64,000 nucleotides of DNA, taken from positions 41,011 to 105,010 of the forward strand of contig CAZFER010000014.1 of the NCBI GenBank assembly GCA_964517495.1, given 5' to 3'. A program made the position numbers and the translations under genes. The notes beneath the pieces were generated by a model. It did no database searches. It was not told where the DNA came from and saw only the letters and a program-made list of their open reading frames with translations. Of the stretch, positions 1 to 8,468 are shown one piece after another; the first letter of the stretch is position 1, and the number at the start of each line of letters is the position of its first letter. Source of the stretch: CAZFER01 sp964517495 (lineage in GTDB: Bacteria; Hinthialibacterota; Hinthialibacteria; Hinthialibacterales; Hinthialibacteraceae).

Positions 1-2
1 TG

Positions 3-1247
3 ATTGATCTGCCTCAAGTCACTTCTTATTACATCATTAATATTTGGATGCAAAACCACGATTGGCCCCATCACAATTGGTATGCTGTCCGGGAGCGTCA
101 TGCACAAGGCAAATGGAAATTCATTTTGTGGGATATCGAAGATTCATTGGGTTCCGGGGCTTCACGCGGCCAATATGGTCTCAACACTTTTTCCAGAGCG
201 CGTGGCAATGGATTCCTCGGTGACCTATTTGACAACTTGCTGGAAAATGAATCCTACCAACGCTATTTTATCGATCGATTCGAATACTACATGAACCATG
301 AACTCAGCCCAAGCCATTTGTTACAGCGCCTCAATGACCACACCAAGGTTTTGCGCCCCGCTATCCTGATGGAAGCGGAACGCTGGAACAAAACCAAAGA
401 TATGGAGGATTGGGAAGGAGCCATCCAGGTGGCGAAGGATTTTATCCAAAACCGTACCGAAATTATTCGCCGTTATATTTACACAGCGTTGCGCATACCG
501 ACTCCCACCCCCACTCCAATCGGTCCTCAACCGACGGCCACACCGACTCCATTCGGATTCGATCCAACCCCGACTCCAACACAATTCGTACCGACATCCA
601 CCCCTACTCCTACACCAATTCCACCGGGTGAAGCAGTGGGTATCTTCGATGGCCATAGGGATATCGGCAACGTGCTGGCGGTGGGTAACGCAACATACGA
701 TCCAACCAACCAAGTTTATACCGTTACTGGAAGTGGCACGGATATTTGGGGTTCCAACGATGAATTTCATTTTGTGTATAAACAACTCAGCGGGGATTTT
801 CAACTCGAGGCAAAAATCGGTGCGGAGAACTTTGGGAACAGCAACTGGGCCAAAATTCTGCTGATGGCCCGCGAGACTCTAACCCCACAAGCCAAACACT
901 TTGCGCCACGTATACAGGAATCCAATTTCCAACTCAGTTCACAATGGCGCCTTGAAACCGGCGCGAACGCAGACAGTACCCCGGGTACTGCCCGAATCAA
1001 TAGTATCCGCCATGATGGCCGTCTTCGTCTGCAGCGAGAGGGCGACCGTTTCGAAACCTTCTATTTCGATATCCCCGAAAACCAATGGGTATTCGTTGAT
1101 GGGCAAACCACTCATATGGATGATCCCATCTACATCGGCCTGGCAGTCACCTCCCATGACAATGGCAACTACGCCCTCGGGACATTTTCGGAAGTTAAAC
1201 TTGAAAGCCCGAATGTATCAATTTGGAATTGGTTAATGCATTATTAA
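3..1247 (+). CDS. CotH-family surface protein, C-terminal part (5' end outside window)
   Basis: The reading frame is open from the first bases, so the true start lies upstream. The N-terminal part (INIWMQNHDWPHHNWYAVRE, then WKFILWDIEDSLG) matches the end of the CotH protein-kinase-like fold, where an Asp in the W-D-x-E/D strand is characteristic. About residues 160-210 form a low-complexity Pro/Thr linker (repeated PTPTP). A C-terminal beta-rich module of about 190 residues follows (DFQLEAKIGAENFG, FYFDIPENQWVFVDG), resembling concanavalin A-like/DUF1349-type carbohydrate-binding folds. In spore formers CotH phosphorylates coat proteins; in bacteria like this one CotH domains occur on exported proteins of unknown substrate. 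The linker plus lectin-like module suggests an extracellular location. A second CotH protein lies at 60589-63099. The CotH assignment is firm for the fold; the function is open. Confidence 0.8.
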   Translation: MDLPQVTSYYIINIWMQNHDWPHHNWYAVRERHAQGKWKFILWDIEDSLGSGASRGQYGLNTFSRARGNGFLGDLFDNLLENESYQRYFIDRFEYYMNHELSPSHLLQRLNDHTKVLRPAILMEAERWNKTKDMEDWEGAIQVAKDFIQNRTEIIRRYIYTALRIPTPTPTPIGPQPTATPTPFGFDPTPTPTQFVPTSTPTPTPIPPGEAVGIFDGHRDIGNVLAVGNATYDPTNQVYTVTGSGTDIWGSNDEFHFVYKQLSGDFQLEAKIGAENFGNSNWAKILLMARETLTPQAKHFAPRIQESNFQLSSQWRLETGANADSTPGTARINSIRHDGRLRLQREGDRFETFYFDIPENQWVFVDGQTTHMDDPIYIGLAVTSHDNGNYALGTFSEVKLESPNVSIWNWLMHY

Positions 1248-1354
1248 TATTTAATGGATTAAATACATTCTTTGAATTATTTTCAAATAGGCTATAATGC
1301 TTGTTATGCAAACATTTTAACATCCAAACAGCAGGTTCAGTTAATGAGGTGAAT

Positions 1355-1639
1355 ATGAGTCGTATGCTTGAATTGCCTGAGGAAACATTTGAGGCTCTGG
1401 AGAAAGTTGCGAAAGAGAATGGCACTACTCCTCTTGGATGGATTCAATCAAGGTTACCGGATACTTTACTCTCTCAAAAGCCCAAAAATTCATCAAAGAC
1501 GAATAATCAGACATTGGCCGATTTATTTAAAGGTCGTGTAGGAACTATTCAAAGTGGTGGTGGGAAAACATTGTCCGAAAATTGTGGAGAACATTTAACA
1601 GAATATCTTATAAAAAAACATAAGGAGGAACATATTTGA
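1355..1639 (+). CDS. VapB-like antitoxin of a type II toxin-antitoxin pair
   Basis: A small 94-residue protein directly upstream of, and overlapping, a PIN-domain toxin. The start MSRMLELPEETFEALEKVAK is typical of a short ribbon-helix-helix or AbrB-like DNA-binding antitoxin, followed by a basic, flexible tail that would wrap the toxin. I chose ATG 1355 because GAGGTG at 1346-1351 sits just upstream; an in-frame ATG at 1301 has no such site. The stop codon overlaps the TTG start of the toxin by four bases, implying translational coupling. Antitoxins of this kind neutralise the cognate RNase and repress their own operon. The family call rests on position and size more than on a recognised motif. 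Confidence 0.7.
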   Translation: MSRMLELPEETFEALEKVAKENGTTPLGWIQSRLPDTLLSQKPKNSSKTNNQTLADLFKGRVGTIQSGGGKTLSENCGEHLTEYLIKKHKEEHI

Positions 1640-2046
1640 TACTTTGTGACACAGGTCCATTAGTGGCTCTTGTTGATAAAGATGATCAACACCACAAACG
1701 ATGTGTAAAAGCTCTAAATGATATCCCAATCCAACCATTACTGACCACATGGCCTTGTTTAGTCGAAGCAATGTATTTACTTTGGCAAGCTGGTGGTAAA
1801 ACCGCGCAGAAAGAATTATGGGGATTTTTGATTGATGGTCTGCTCATTCTTCATCGTCCCGGTGAAAAAGAATGGGAACATTTATGGAGATTGACAATCC
1901 AATATCAAGATATTCCAATGGATATCGCTGACGCTTCCCTTGTGGCGGTGGCGGAGATATACAAAATTCGTTCTATTTTTACCATCGATTCACATTTCTA
2001 TGCCTATCGTATCAATGGTAAAGATTGTTTTGAAGTTATACCGTGA
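1636..2046 (+). CDS. PIN-domain RNase toxin (VapC-like)
   Basis: 136 residues, the usual length for VapC. The acidic PIN residues are visible: Asp5 in MILCDTGPLVAL, a second acidic patch around EAMYLLW, and the C-terminal pair in DIADASLVAVAE and FTIDSHF. PIN toxins are Mg2+-dependent RNases, often cutting tRNA or rRNA. The start is TTG at 1636, preceded by a strong AAGGAGGAA at 1622-1630, and overlaps the antitoxin stop. All catalytic acids appear present and the frame is intact, unlike the other toxin-antitoxin loci in this window, so this module is probably functional. Confidence 0.85.
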   Translation: MILCDTGPLVALVDKDDQHHKRCVKALNDIPIQPLLTTWPCLVEAMYLLWQAGGKTAQKELWGFLIDGLLILHRPGEKEWEHLWRLTIQYQDIPMDIADASLVAVAEIYKIRSIFTIDSHFYAYRINGKDCFEVIP

Positions 2047-2135
2047 AAAATAGTTACCATTCTATAAAAAATTAAATTCCCGTATTCCTTTTAACCATCA
2101 TTTGTCATAAAATAATCACAACAAAAGAGATTGGT

Positions 2136-3668
2136 TCAATACCTTACTTCTTCAGGATTAACTTCCTCAGAAAGGATGATTTTCTTTTCTTCGTGAAATG
2201 AAACTTTATCCGGGAAATTAAGATTGTATGTTTGCTTCCCTTCCACTCTGGCATAGGTTTTTATCTCCAAAGACGCCAGGCAGTGACTAATGATGCCATT
2301 TTGACACTGATTTAAGACGATGAATGGCTGCTTTTGGTTAGAAAGGTTCGCCTTCAAATTGTTGAGCGTTAATCCATCGATTTCACAGCCAATGAATGCA
2401 GAGCGTTCTGTTTCTTTTTTACTTTTTTCATTCATCAACACATTGATATTCTCCAAAGTGACTCCATTGCAATAGGACAGGGTAATAAAGGATGGCATAC
2501 GCGCAAATGTTGTGTCTCGAAAATCCCGCGTGGTGCGCCGCCCACCAACTGCTTTTTTGCGGTTGCTGTAGTCATCCACCCAATCAGCCCGCAAGGTAAT
2601 ATTTTGCATGGTCAGATTTTCGATCGCTTGCTCAGGCATACCTTGGATCAGTATTCCACTGCCACTGTGAATCAATATATCACGGAAGATGATGTCCCGA
2701 ATAATGCCAACCTTACTGTCTTCATGCCGCTGTTCGATATCCATAAAAATGGGATAGGGCGTCAACGGCTTTTCTTCCTCGCGCAGGTTTTCGATCGAGA
2801 TGTTGGAAAACGTGATCCGCTCCATCATCGCGCCGTCCTTCATAAAAAAGCCGATGCCGGTGCGGGTATCTTTAATGGTACAATTGGAAAAATGGATATC
2901 ACGAAAATCCCCCTGCGATTCAGTCCCTAACTTAATCGCGGTGGTGGTTGTTCGCAGGGTACAGTTGGTCACCACGATATTCTCGCAGGGATAGGGTTCA
3001 GTGGTTTTGAGGACGATGCAATCATCACCGGCAACAATATCGCAGTTGGAAATATGGACATCACGGCATGAGTTGGGATCAATACCATCTGAATTTAACC
3101 TTCTTATATTGTTATAAATTTTGATACCATCGATCACCACTCGCTCGCAGCGCTTTAAATGAACAGTCCATGAATCGCTGTATAGAATGGTGATATCTCT
3201 CAACGTGATATCGTGGCTGTTTTCAAACAGCAACACACCAACCCGAAAGGGTGGGCGTTCAGGCACACCCCATCGGCTCCCATAATCAGCCACTCCCTGC
3301 CCATGAATAGTCCCCAGGCCGGTAATGGCAATATGCTCAACACCATCGGCTCGCAACAAGCGGCCAGAGCCACTTCCGGAATAATCACTCGGATTGGTGC
3401 TGGCCCATAAAGTGGCACCAGCGGATAGATGCAGAGTGACATGGCTTTTCAAATGTATCTCACCCGAGTAATAATCTCCAGCAGGAAAATAAATCGTCCC
3501 ACCTCCCGCCTGGTGGCATTCATCAATCGCTTGCTGAATGTAAGCTTGCGCTGATTGTTCTTTTGTGCCTTCTGCTCCATAAGCCGTTACATCATATATT
3601 GAGGCATGCACGATACTTGAGAATACGAGTAAGAATGCAAACAATATGCAAAAATAGAATCGTTTCAT
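2136..3668 (-). CDS. Secreted GH28 family (polygalacturonase-like) glycosidase
   Basis: A right-handed parallel beta-helix protein of about 510 residues. An N-terminal signal peptide (MKRFYFCILFAFLLVFSSIV) is followed by the pectate-lyase-like entry YDVTAYGAEGT and then FPAGDYYSGEI. The GH28 catalytic aspartates are present as NSDGID and GDDC. The other two GH28 signatures, GHG and RIK, are not recognisable; the corresponding region reads TLRTTTTAIKLGTES. This pattern is seen in divergent GH28 proteins acting on rhamnogalacturonan or other uronides. The start at 3668 is chosen because a GGAGGA site lies just upstream and the signal peptide begins there; a longer frame reaches 3734. GH127 lies nearby on the opposite strand, so the two may act on pectic side chains (inference). 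Confidence 0.82.
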   Translation of the reverse strand: MKRFYFCILFAFLLVFSSIVHASIYDVTAYGAEGTKEQSAQAYIQQAIDECHQAGGGTIYFPAGDYYSGEIHLKSHVTLHLSAGATLWASTNPSDYSGSGSGRLLRADGVEHIAITGLGTIHGQGVADYGSRWGVPERPPFRVGVLLFENSHDITLRDITILYSDSWTVHLKRCERVVIDGIKIYNNIRRLNSDGIDPNSCRDVHISNCDIVAGDDCIVLKTTEPYPCENIVVTNCTLRTTTTAIKLGTESQGDFRDIHFSNCTIKDTRTGIGFFMKDGAMMERITFSNISIENLREEEKPLTPYPIFMDIEQRHEDSKVGIIRDIIFRDILIHSGSGILIQGMPEQAIENLTMQNITLRADWVDDYSNRKKAVGGRRTTRDFRDTTFARMPSFITLSYCNGVTLENINVLMNEKSKKETERSAFIGCEIDGLTLNNLKANLSNQKQPFIVLNQCQNGIISHCLASLEIKTYARVEGKQTYNLNFPDKVSFHEEKKIILSEEVNPEEVRY

Positions 3669-3793
3669 CGTTTTGGTTCCTCCGAATTTTGAGCAATCTT
3701 TTAATATCGAATCATCTGCTATCCCGTCATTCACCTATATCATCCATCCTGTCGCTTTTAACTGGGCCAATTCATTTACTGATTTCTTCGGAT

Positions 3794-4097
3794 TTACGAA
3801 CAAATTCCCCATAACCTTAATTTATCTTCCTTGGCACTAAAATACTCACGATCCTCACGAATTAAATCTGTGCTATCAATGGTCTGAGAAGCCATGTTCT
3901 CAACTAAAGCATCAGCCTTCCGGATAAATTCTTTCAATTGGCGTTTATGCTCTTGATCGGTGTGATTTTTCTTTCGTTGGAAATGTTTTCTTATCGATAT
4001 AAATCCTATATTCTTCTGCCAATTAGTCAAGATTTTCCAGGAAAGCAGGATCGATCCCCTCTTCCTTCGTCTGGAATTCAACCGTAATTTCAGTCAT
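3794..4097 (-). pseudogene. Decayed antitoxin-like gene
   Basis: Starting at ATG 4097, after a GGAGA site, the frame reads MTEITVEFQTKEEGIDPAF and stops after 24 codons. A second frame then carries a plausible antitoxin-like C-terminus (LKEFIRKADALVENMASQTI, then DSTDLIREDREYF) to a stop at 3794. Restoring one gene needs at least one frameshift. No toxin gene follows on the minus strand; the GH28 gene comes next. I read this as a relic of a toxin-antitoxin antitoxin. A short genuine protein in the second frame cannot be excluded. The rest of 3669-4272 shows no other gene. Confidence 0.4.
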
Positions 4098-4272
4098 TAT
4101 ATGTCTCCTTGCCTTCGTCTTCGCTATCATTATATCATCGTAATAATGAACTAGCGAGTTCAAATATATTTAACCATCATGATTTCTTCTGGCAGAACTC
4201 TCTTTAAGGGATAGACAATCCCGATCCTTCCCGTACAATCGCTTCAACATGTAAAATAGGAGATAAAACATC

Positions 4273-6099
4273 ATGCTACAACGATTTCTACTCTCTTTCT
4301 TAATGGGATTAATCCTTTTGCCTTTGCTTGCACCAGGTCTTAACAATCTTTCATATGCCGACTCCCCTGAACCGCGCATTGATTTACATCAAGTCAATGT
4401 AGGGGGCGAAATTGGCAGGCGGATTGATATCACCATTAATAATAATCTGCTGGTCTTGGATGCGGATAAGGATTTTCTCCTTCCTTTTCAAACCCGGGAC
4501 CGCAAGGGTGGTTATATCGGGCTGGGGAAATTGATTGACAGCGCCGTCCGCTTGGCAGCTTATTCCCAACATGAAGAATTGATCGCGCTTAAAAAACACA
4601 TTGTAGATGAAACGTTGAAAACCCAGGAGGCCGATGGATACATAGGCATGTTCGCCCCGGGTAAACGAATGTGGGCGCTTTGGGATATTCATGAAATGGC
4701 CTATCTGGTGAATGGGCTGGTTTCAGACTACCACTTTTTTGGCGAGCAAAAATCATTGGATGCCGCTAAAAAGTTGATGGATTACATCATGCGCCGCTGG
4801 CAGAAAAATCCGGATGGTTTGAAAGGCATATCCATCACCGTGTTTATGGCGGTCACCGGGTTGGAAGAAACCCTATTAATGCTATATGACGCAACACAAG
4901 ATAAGCGCTATTTGGATTTCTGCATCAATTTTCGTGAGCTTCCTCAATGGGATTATCCCATCGTACAGGGGCGCTGGGGAAAAATCGGCGGTCATGCTTA
5001 CGCTTTCTTCCATCGCTGCCTTGCCCAGTTGCGTCTGCATCAGATTCAACCATCAGAGCGATTGTTAAGCCAAACAGAAAAGGCCCTTCACTTTCTTAAC
5101 CATAATAACGGCTTGCTGATCAACGGGGTTTGCAGCCAGCATGAATGCTGGCACGACACCCAGGACGGCACGGAAGGATTAGGTGAGACCTGTTCTACAG
5201 CTTATCTAATACGGGTGCTGGATGAACTCATCGGCATGGAACATAAGTCGTTCTACGGCGACATGATGGAACGGGCCATTTACAATGGGCTGTTTGCTGC
5301 GCAGTCGCCGGATGGACGGCGAATTCGTTATTACGTCCCCTTTGAAGGAAAGCGGGAATATTTCCACGGGGATACATATTGCTGCCCTTGCAACTACCGC
5401 CGTATAATCGCTGAACTCCCTTCCATGATTTATTATCGCATGAACGATGGAGTGGCCATCAATCTCTTCACCCCTTCAAAGGCCAACATACCCTTTCCCC
5501 ATGATAATACCGTCACCATTCGACAGGAAACAGATTACCCCAATTCCGGGAAAGTTCGCATTTTTGTCAAATCGAAAAAACTGATAACATTTCCTCTGTA
5601 TATCCGAATACCAACTTGGTGTAAAAATGCCTCTCTCTCCCTTGATAATCAACAAATTGAATTATCCGTGAAGCCAGGGGGATTCTATTGCCTCGAAAAA
5701 ACCTGGGGAAAAGAAATCCAACTCACGCTTGCTATGGAGATGCCCTTTCGCTTCATCATAGGACGAAGAGCTCAGGCGGGGCGGGTGGCGGTCATGCGCG
5801 GCCCTCAATTGTATTGCCTGAATCCCTCACGAAATGATGAATTAGGCGATGCCGATTTGCGGCAAATAATAATCGATCCCAACACGCTCGAAGGCCCCTT
5901 CCCCGATGACACAATCAGGCCGGATGGAATGGCGTGCACCATTAAAGGCTGGCGAAAAATGGGATTCACCACCGGTGGAAACCACCAATTTAAAATAACC
6001 TTGACAGAATTTCCTGATCCCGCTGGTGAAGCCACTTACTTCCGTATACGCAAACTCGGGCGTGTGGGAGAAAAGGATGAATTAATATTTAACGAATAA
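4273..6099 (+). CDS. Secreted GH127 family beta-L-arabinofuranosidase-like protein (DUF1680)
   Basis: 608 residues with a signal peptide (MLQRFLLSFLMGLILLPLLA, cleavage near residue 30). The (alpha/alpha)6-barrel is followed by beta-sandwich modules, as in HypBA1. The zinc-thiolate active-site signature of GH127 is visible: GETCST supplies the Glu and first Cys, and CCPCN supplies the cysteine pair with the nucleophile. FHGDTY precedes the Cys motif, as expected. GH127 enzymes remove terminal beta-linked L-arabinofuranose from plant glycoproteins or pectin. The signal peptide points to a periplasmic or outer site. The gene is followed after four bases by the DegT gene at 6104, so read-through is possible. 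The exact substrate is not determinable. Confidence 0.85.
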   Translation: MLQRFLLSFLMGLILLPLLAPGLNNLSYADSPEPRIDLHQVNVGGEIGRRIDITINNNLLVLDADKDFLLPFQTRDRKGGYIGLGKLIDSAVRLAAYSQHEELIALKKHIVDETLKTQEADGYIGMFAPGKRMWALWDIHEMAYLVNGLVSDYHFFGEQKSLDAAKKLMDYIMRRWQKNPDGLKGISITVFMAVTGLEETLLMLYDATQDKRYLDFCINFRELPQWDYPIVQGRWGKIGGHAYAFFHRCLAQLRLHQIQPSERLLSQTEKALHFLNHNNGLLINGVCSQHECWHDTQDGTEGLGETCSTAYLIRVLDELIGMEHKSFYGDMMERAIYNGLFAAQSPDGRRIRYYVPFEGKREYFHGDTYCCPCNYRRIIAELPSMIYYRMNDGVAINLFTPSKANIPFPHDNTVTIRQETDYPNSGKVRIFVKSKKLITFPLYIRIPTWCKNASLSLDNQQIELSVKPGGFYCLEKTWGKEIQLTLAMEMPFRFIIGRRAQAGRVAVMRGPQLYCLNPSRNDELGDADLRQIIIDPNTLEGPFPDDTIRPDGMACTIKGWRKMGFTTGGNHQFKITLTEFPDPAGEATYFRIRKLGRVGEKDELIFNE

Positions 6100-6103
6100 C
6101 ACG

Positions 6104-7207
6104 ATGAAAATCCCTTTCTTAACACTTCAGCAACAAATTCAATCGTTGCGCAATGAGATAGATGAAGCTGTCCACCGGGTTTTGGATAGTGGGCGCTTTC
6201 TATTTGGAAAAGAACTGGAATCATTCGAACAGGAATTCGCCCAGTATTGTTCCGCTGATTATTGCGCAGGTGTTGCCAGTGGGACTGATGCGCTCATCCT
6301 GGCATTACGTGCGCTTGATATTGGACCGGATGATGAAGTGATCACAGTACCAAATTCCTTCATCGCCACAACCCTCGCAATTCGGCATGTGGGAGCAAAA
6401 CCTGTTTTCGTCGATGTTGAACCTCAGGGATTCTTGATGAACCCGAACCTCATTAAACAAACTATCACGATAAACACCAAAGCAATCCTCCCTGTTCATC
6501 TGTTCGGCCAACCAGCGGATATGCACACCATTTCAGACATTTCACATGCCCATAATTTAAAAATCATCGAAGATGCCGCTCAATCTCTTGGCGCAAAGGA
6601 TCAGAGGCTTCCCCTTGGTGAACACTCACATGCAGTGGCTTACAGTTTTTATCCTACGAAGAATATGGGATCCTTTGGAGACGGCGGGGCTATCACAACA
6701 AAGCACAAGATGGTCGATCATACAGTACGCTCTCTGCGATTTTATGGGATGGAATCAACAGAATCATCCACTCGCTTGGGATATAACAGCCGTTTGGATG
6801 AAATCCAATGCGCAATTTTACGGATTAAATTGAAATATGTGGAATCATGGAACCAACGCCGGCGTGATATGGCATCGCGTTATATCAACAATCTTTCCAG
6901 CCTGCCACTCACACTACCGTACCCCTTACCTAAACGTGATCATGTCTACCATCTTTTTGTCATCCAAACCCCGGACCGTGATGCCTTAAAATGTTATCTG
7001 GAGAAATATGGTATTGAAACGAAAATCCATTATCCCATCCCTATCCATTTGCAGCCAGCCATGCGCGATTTAGGTTATCAGGAAGGTGATTTTCCCGTAT
7101 GTGAAAAAGCAGTGTGTGATTCACTGAGCTTACCGTTATATCCTGAGTTAACCAACGATACAATTGATAAAATTTCGATGGTGATTAAAGAATTCTTTAA
7201 CCGTTGA
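6104..7207 (+). CDS. DegT/DnrJ/EryC1/StrS-family sugar aminotransferase
   Basis: 367 residues, standard for the family. It is a PLP-dependent enzyme that transaminates keto-sugar nucleotides. Visible features: the N-terminal IPFLTLQQQI, the PLP phosphate contact AGVASGTDALILAL, the Asp of IIEDAAQSLGA, and the Schiff-base lysine in SFYPTKNMGSFGDGGAI. The C-terminal half carries the conserved NSRLDEIQCAIL. It is the first gene of a plus-strand run to 11860 that encodes sugar-nucleotide and glycan-modifying enzymes next to the flagellins. It probably produces an amino sugar used in surface or flagellin glycosylation (inference). Confidence 0.92.
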   Translation: MKIPFLTLQQQIQSLRNEIDEAVHRVLDSGRFLFGKELESFEQEFAQYCSADYCAGVASGTDALILALRALDIGPDDEVITVPNSFIATTLAIRHVGAKPVFVDVEPQGFLMNPNLIKQTITINTKAILPVHLFGQPADMHTISDISHAHNLKIIEDAAQSLGAKDQRLPLGEHSHAVAYSFYPTKNMGSFGDGGAITTKHKMVDHTVRSLRFYGMESTESSTRLGYNSRLDEIQCAILRIKLKYVESWNQRRRDMASRYINNLSSLPLTLPYPLPKRDHVYHLFVIQTPDRDALKCYLEKYGIETKIHYPIPIHLQPAMRDLGYQEGDFPVCEKAVCDSLSLPLYPELTNDTIDKISMVIKEFFNR

Positions 7208-7309
7208 ATTTAGAAATAATGAAGGGTGGATTTATATCCATTGTCACGAACATAAACGGGAGGGCGAATCTCTTGATGAACTGTTATAAGCGGAAACGGC
7301 TCGGTGGAA

Positions 7310-7365
7310 GAGATTGTCTCAAAACGGGGTTGACCTATGTGTCAACCCCGTTTTGAGACAATCTC
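7310..7365. repeat. Perfect 25-bp inverted repeat (hairpin) in palindromic intergenic element
   Basis: Arms 7310-7334 and 7341-7365 are exact reverse complements, separated by the 6-base loop CTATGT. The core GGGGTTGAC/GTCAACCCC recurs at 43853-43874. The surrounding 7258-7380 also contains GGGAGGGCGA and CGGCTCGGTGG, and both recur near 43915-43940 (the second as its complement). There is no T-run after either arm, so it is not a typical terminator. It is best read as a mobile or REP-like palindromic element between the DegT gene and the next SDR gene. Nothing else is visible in 7208-7448. Confidence 0.75.
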
Positions 7366-7448
7366 AGGAACCTCGCCCTACCAATTCAAGAGTCCAACAT
7401 CTTTTTAAATTAATGACCTTGGTTTTATAATCCGCTCGAAACAATATC

Positions 7449-8468
7449 ATGATCATGAATATATTAATGGAATCATTTTTCAACCAAAAACACGTTCTAA
7501 TCACCGGTGGACTGGGATTCGTCGGTTCAAACCTGGCCAATCAATTGGTTAAACTTGGTGCGCAAGTCACTTTGCTCGATAGCATGCTTCCTCTTTATGG
7601 GGGGAATCTTTTTAATATCGAGCCAATTAAAGATCGCGTGCGGGTTAACTTTTCGGATATTCGTGACCGCCCTTCAATGAATTACCTGGTCCAGCATCAG
7701 GATTTGATTTTCCACCTTGCCGGTCAGGTCAGCCATGTTGATAGCGTGCTTGATCCCTTTTCCGATGTGGAAATCAATATCAATGGCACACTGGCATTGC
7801 TGGAAGCGTGCCGGGAGTTTAATCCCAAGGCTAAAATCATTTTCACCGGTACCCGCGGCCAATATGGTTCCACCGTCTCCCTGCCTGTCGATGAAGATGC
7901 ACCAACCAATCCCAAAGGGATTTACGCCATCACCAATTTGGCCGGAGAAAAGATCATATTGATGTATCACAATGTTCACAACGTACCTGGTGTTTGCCTT
8001 CGCATTACCAACACATACGGCCCACGCCATCATATGAAGCATAACCGATATGGAGTGGTGAATTGGTTTATCCGGCTGGCATTGGATAATCAAACCATCC
8101 CCATTATGGGCGATGGCACCATTATCCGTGATTACCTCTATATAGACGATTTGGTTGAGGCTTTACTGTATGTTGCATCGACGGATGAAGCATATGGAAA
8201 AATCTATAATGTCGGCACTGGCGTTCCCACAAATTTTAATCAACTAGGAAAATTAATCGTTGAATTGGCAAAATCAGGCCGTTGTAAAAAGGCACCTTTT
8301 TCACAAGAAAGAAAACATGTTGAACCCGGCCATTATTATGCGGATATCTCAAAAATCAAAAGCGAACTTGGTTGGCACCCTAAATCCTCACTACGTGAAG
8401 GTTTAATCAAGACTATTGACTACTACCGCCAATACCGCTCACACTATTGGAGTTCCAACCATGAATGA
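7449..8468 (+). CDS. Extended SDR-family NAD-dependent epimerase/dehydratase with Y-x-x-x-N active site
   Basis: 339 residues. The Rossmann motif ITGGLGFVGSNLANQL and downstream elements (FHLAGQVSHVDS, NTYGPRHHM, IRDYLYIDDLVEALL, YNVGTG) identify an extended short-chain dehydrogenase acting on nucleotide sugars. The usual Y-x-x-x-K catalytic pair appears as Tyr159-Ala-Ile-Thr-Asn163, so lysine is replaced by asparagine. The usual S/T-x-x-V-Y-G stretch reads FTGTRGQYG. Start 7449 is the longest; ATGs at 7455 and 7467 are alternatives and no strong ribosome site separates them. The end overlaps the next gene by eight bases, so the two are translationally coupled. Product sugar unknown. Confidence 0.85.
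   Translation: MIMNILMESFFNQKHVLITGGLGFVGSNLANQLVKLGAQVTLLDSMLPLYGGNLFNIEPIKDRVRVNFSDIRDRPSMNYLVQHQDLIFHLAGQVSHVDSVLDPFSDVEININGTLALLEACREFNPKAKIIFTGTRGQYGSTVSLPVDEDAPTNPKGIYAITNLAGEKIILMYHNVHNVPGVCLRITNTYGPRHHMKHNRYGVVNWFIRLALDNQTIPIMGDGTIIRDYLYIDDLVEALLYVASTDEAYGKIYNVGTGVPTNFNQLGKLIVELAKSGRCKKAPFSQERKHVEPGHYYADISKIKSELGWHPKSSLREGLIKTIDYYRQYRSHYWSSNHE

Noticed and set aside
480..632. Pro/Thr codon repeats that look like a tandem DNA repeat or CRISPR-like array
   Set aside because: They encode an in-frame Pro/Thr linker of the CotH protein; repeat units are short and irregular with no spacers. No CRISPR array was seen anywhere in the window.
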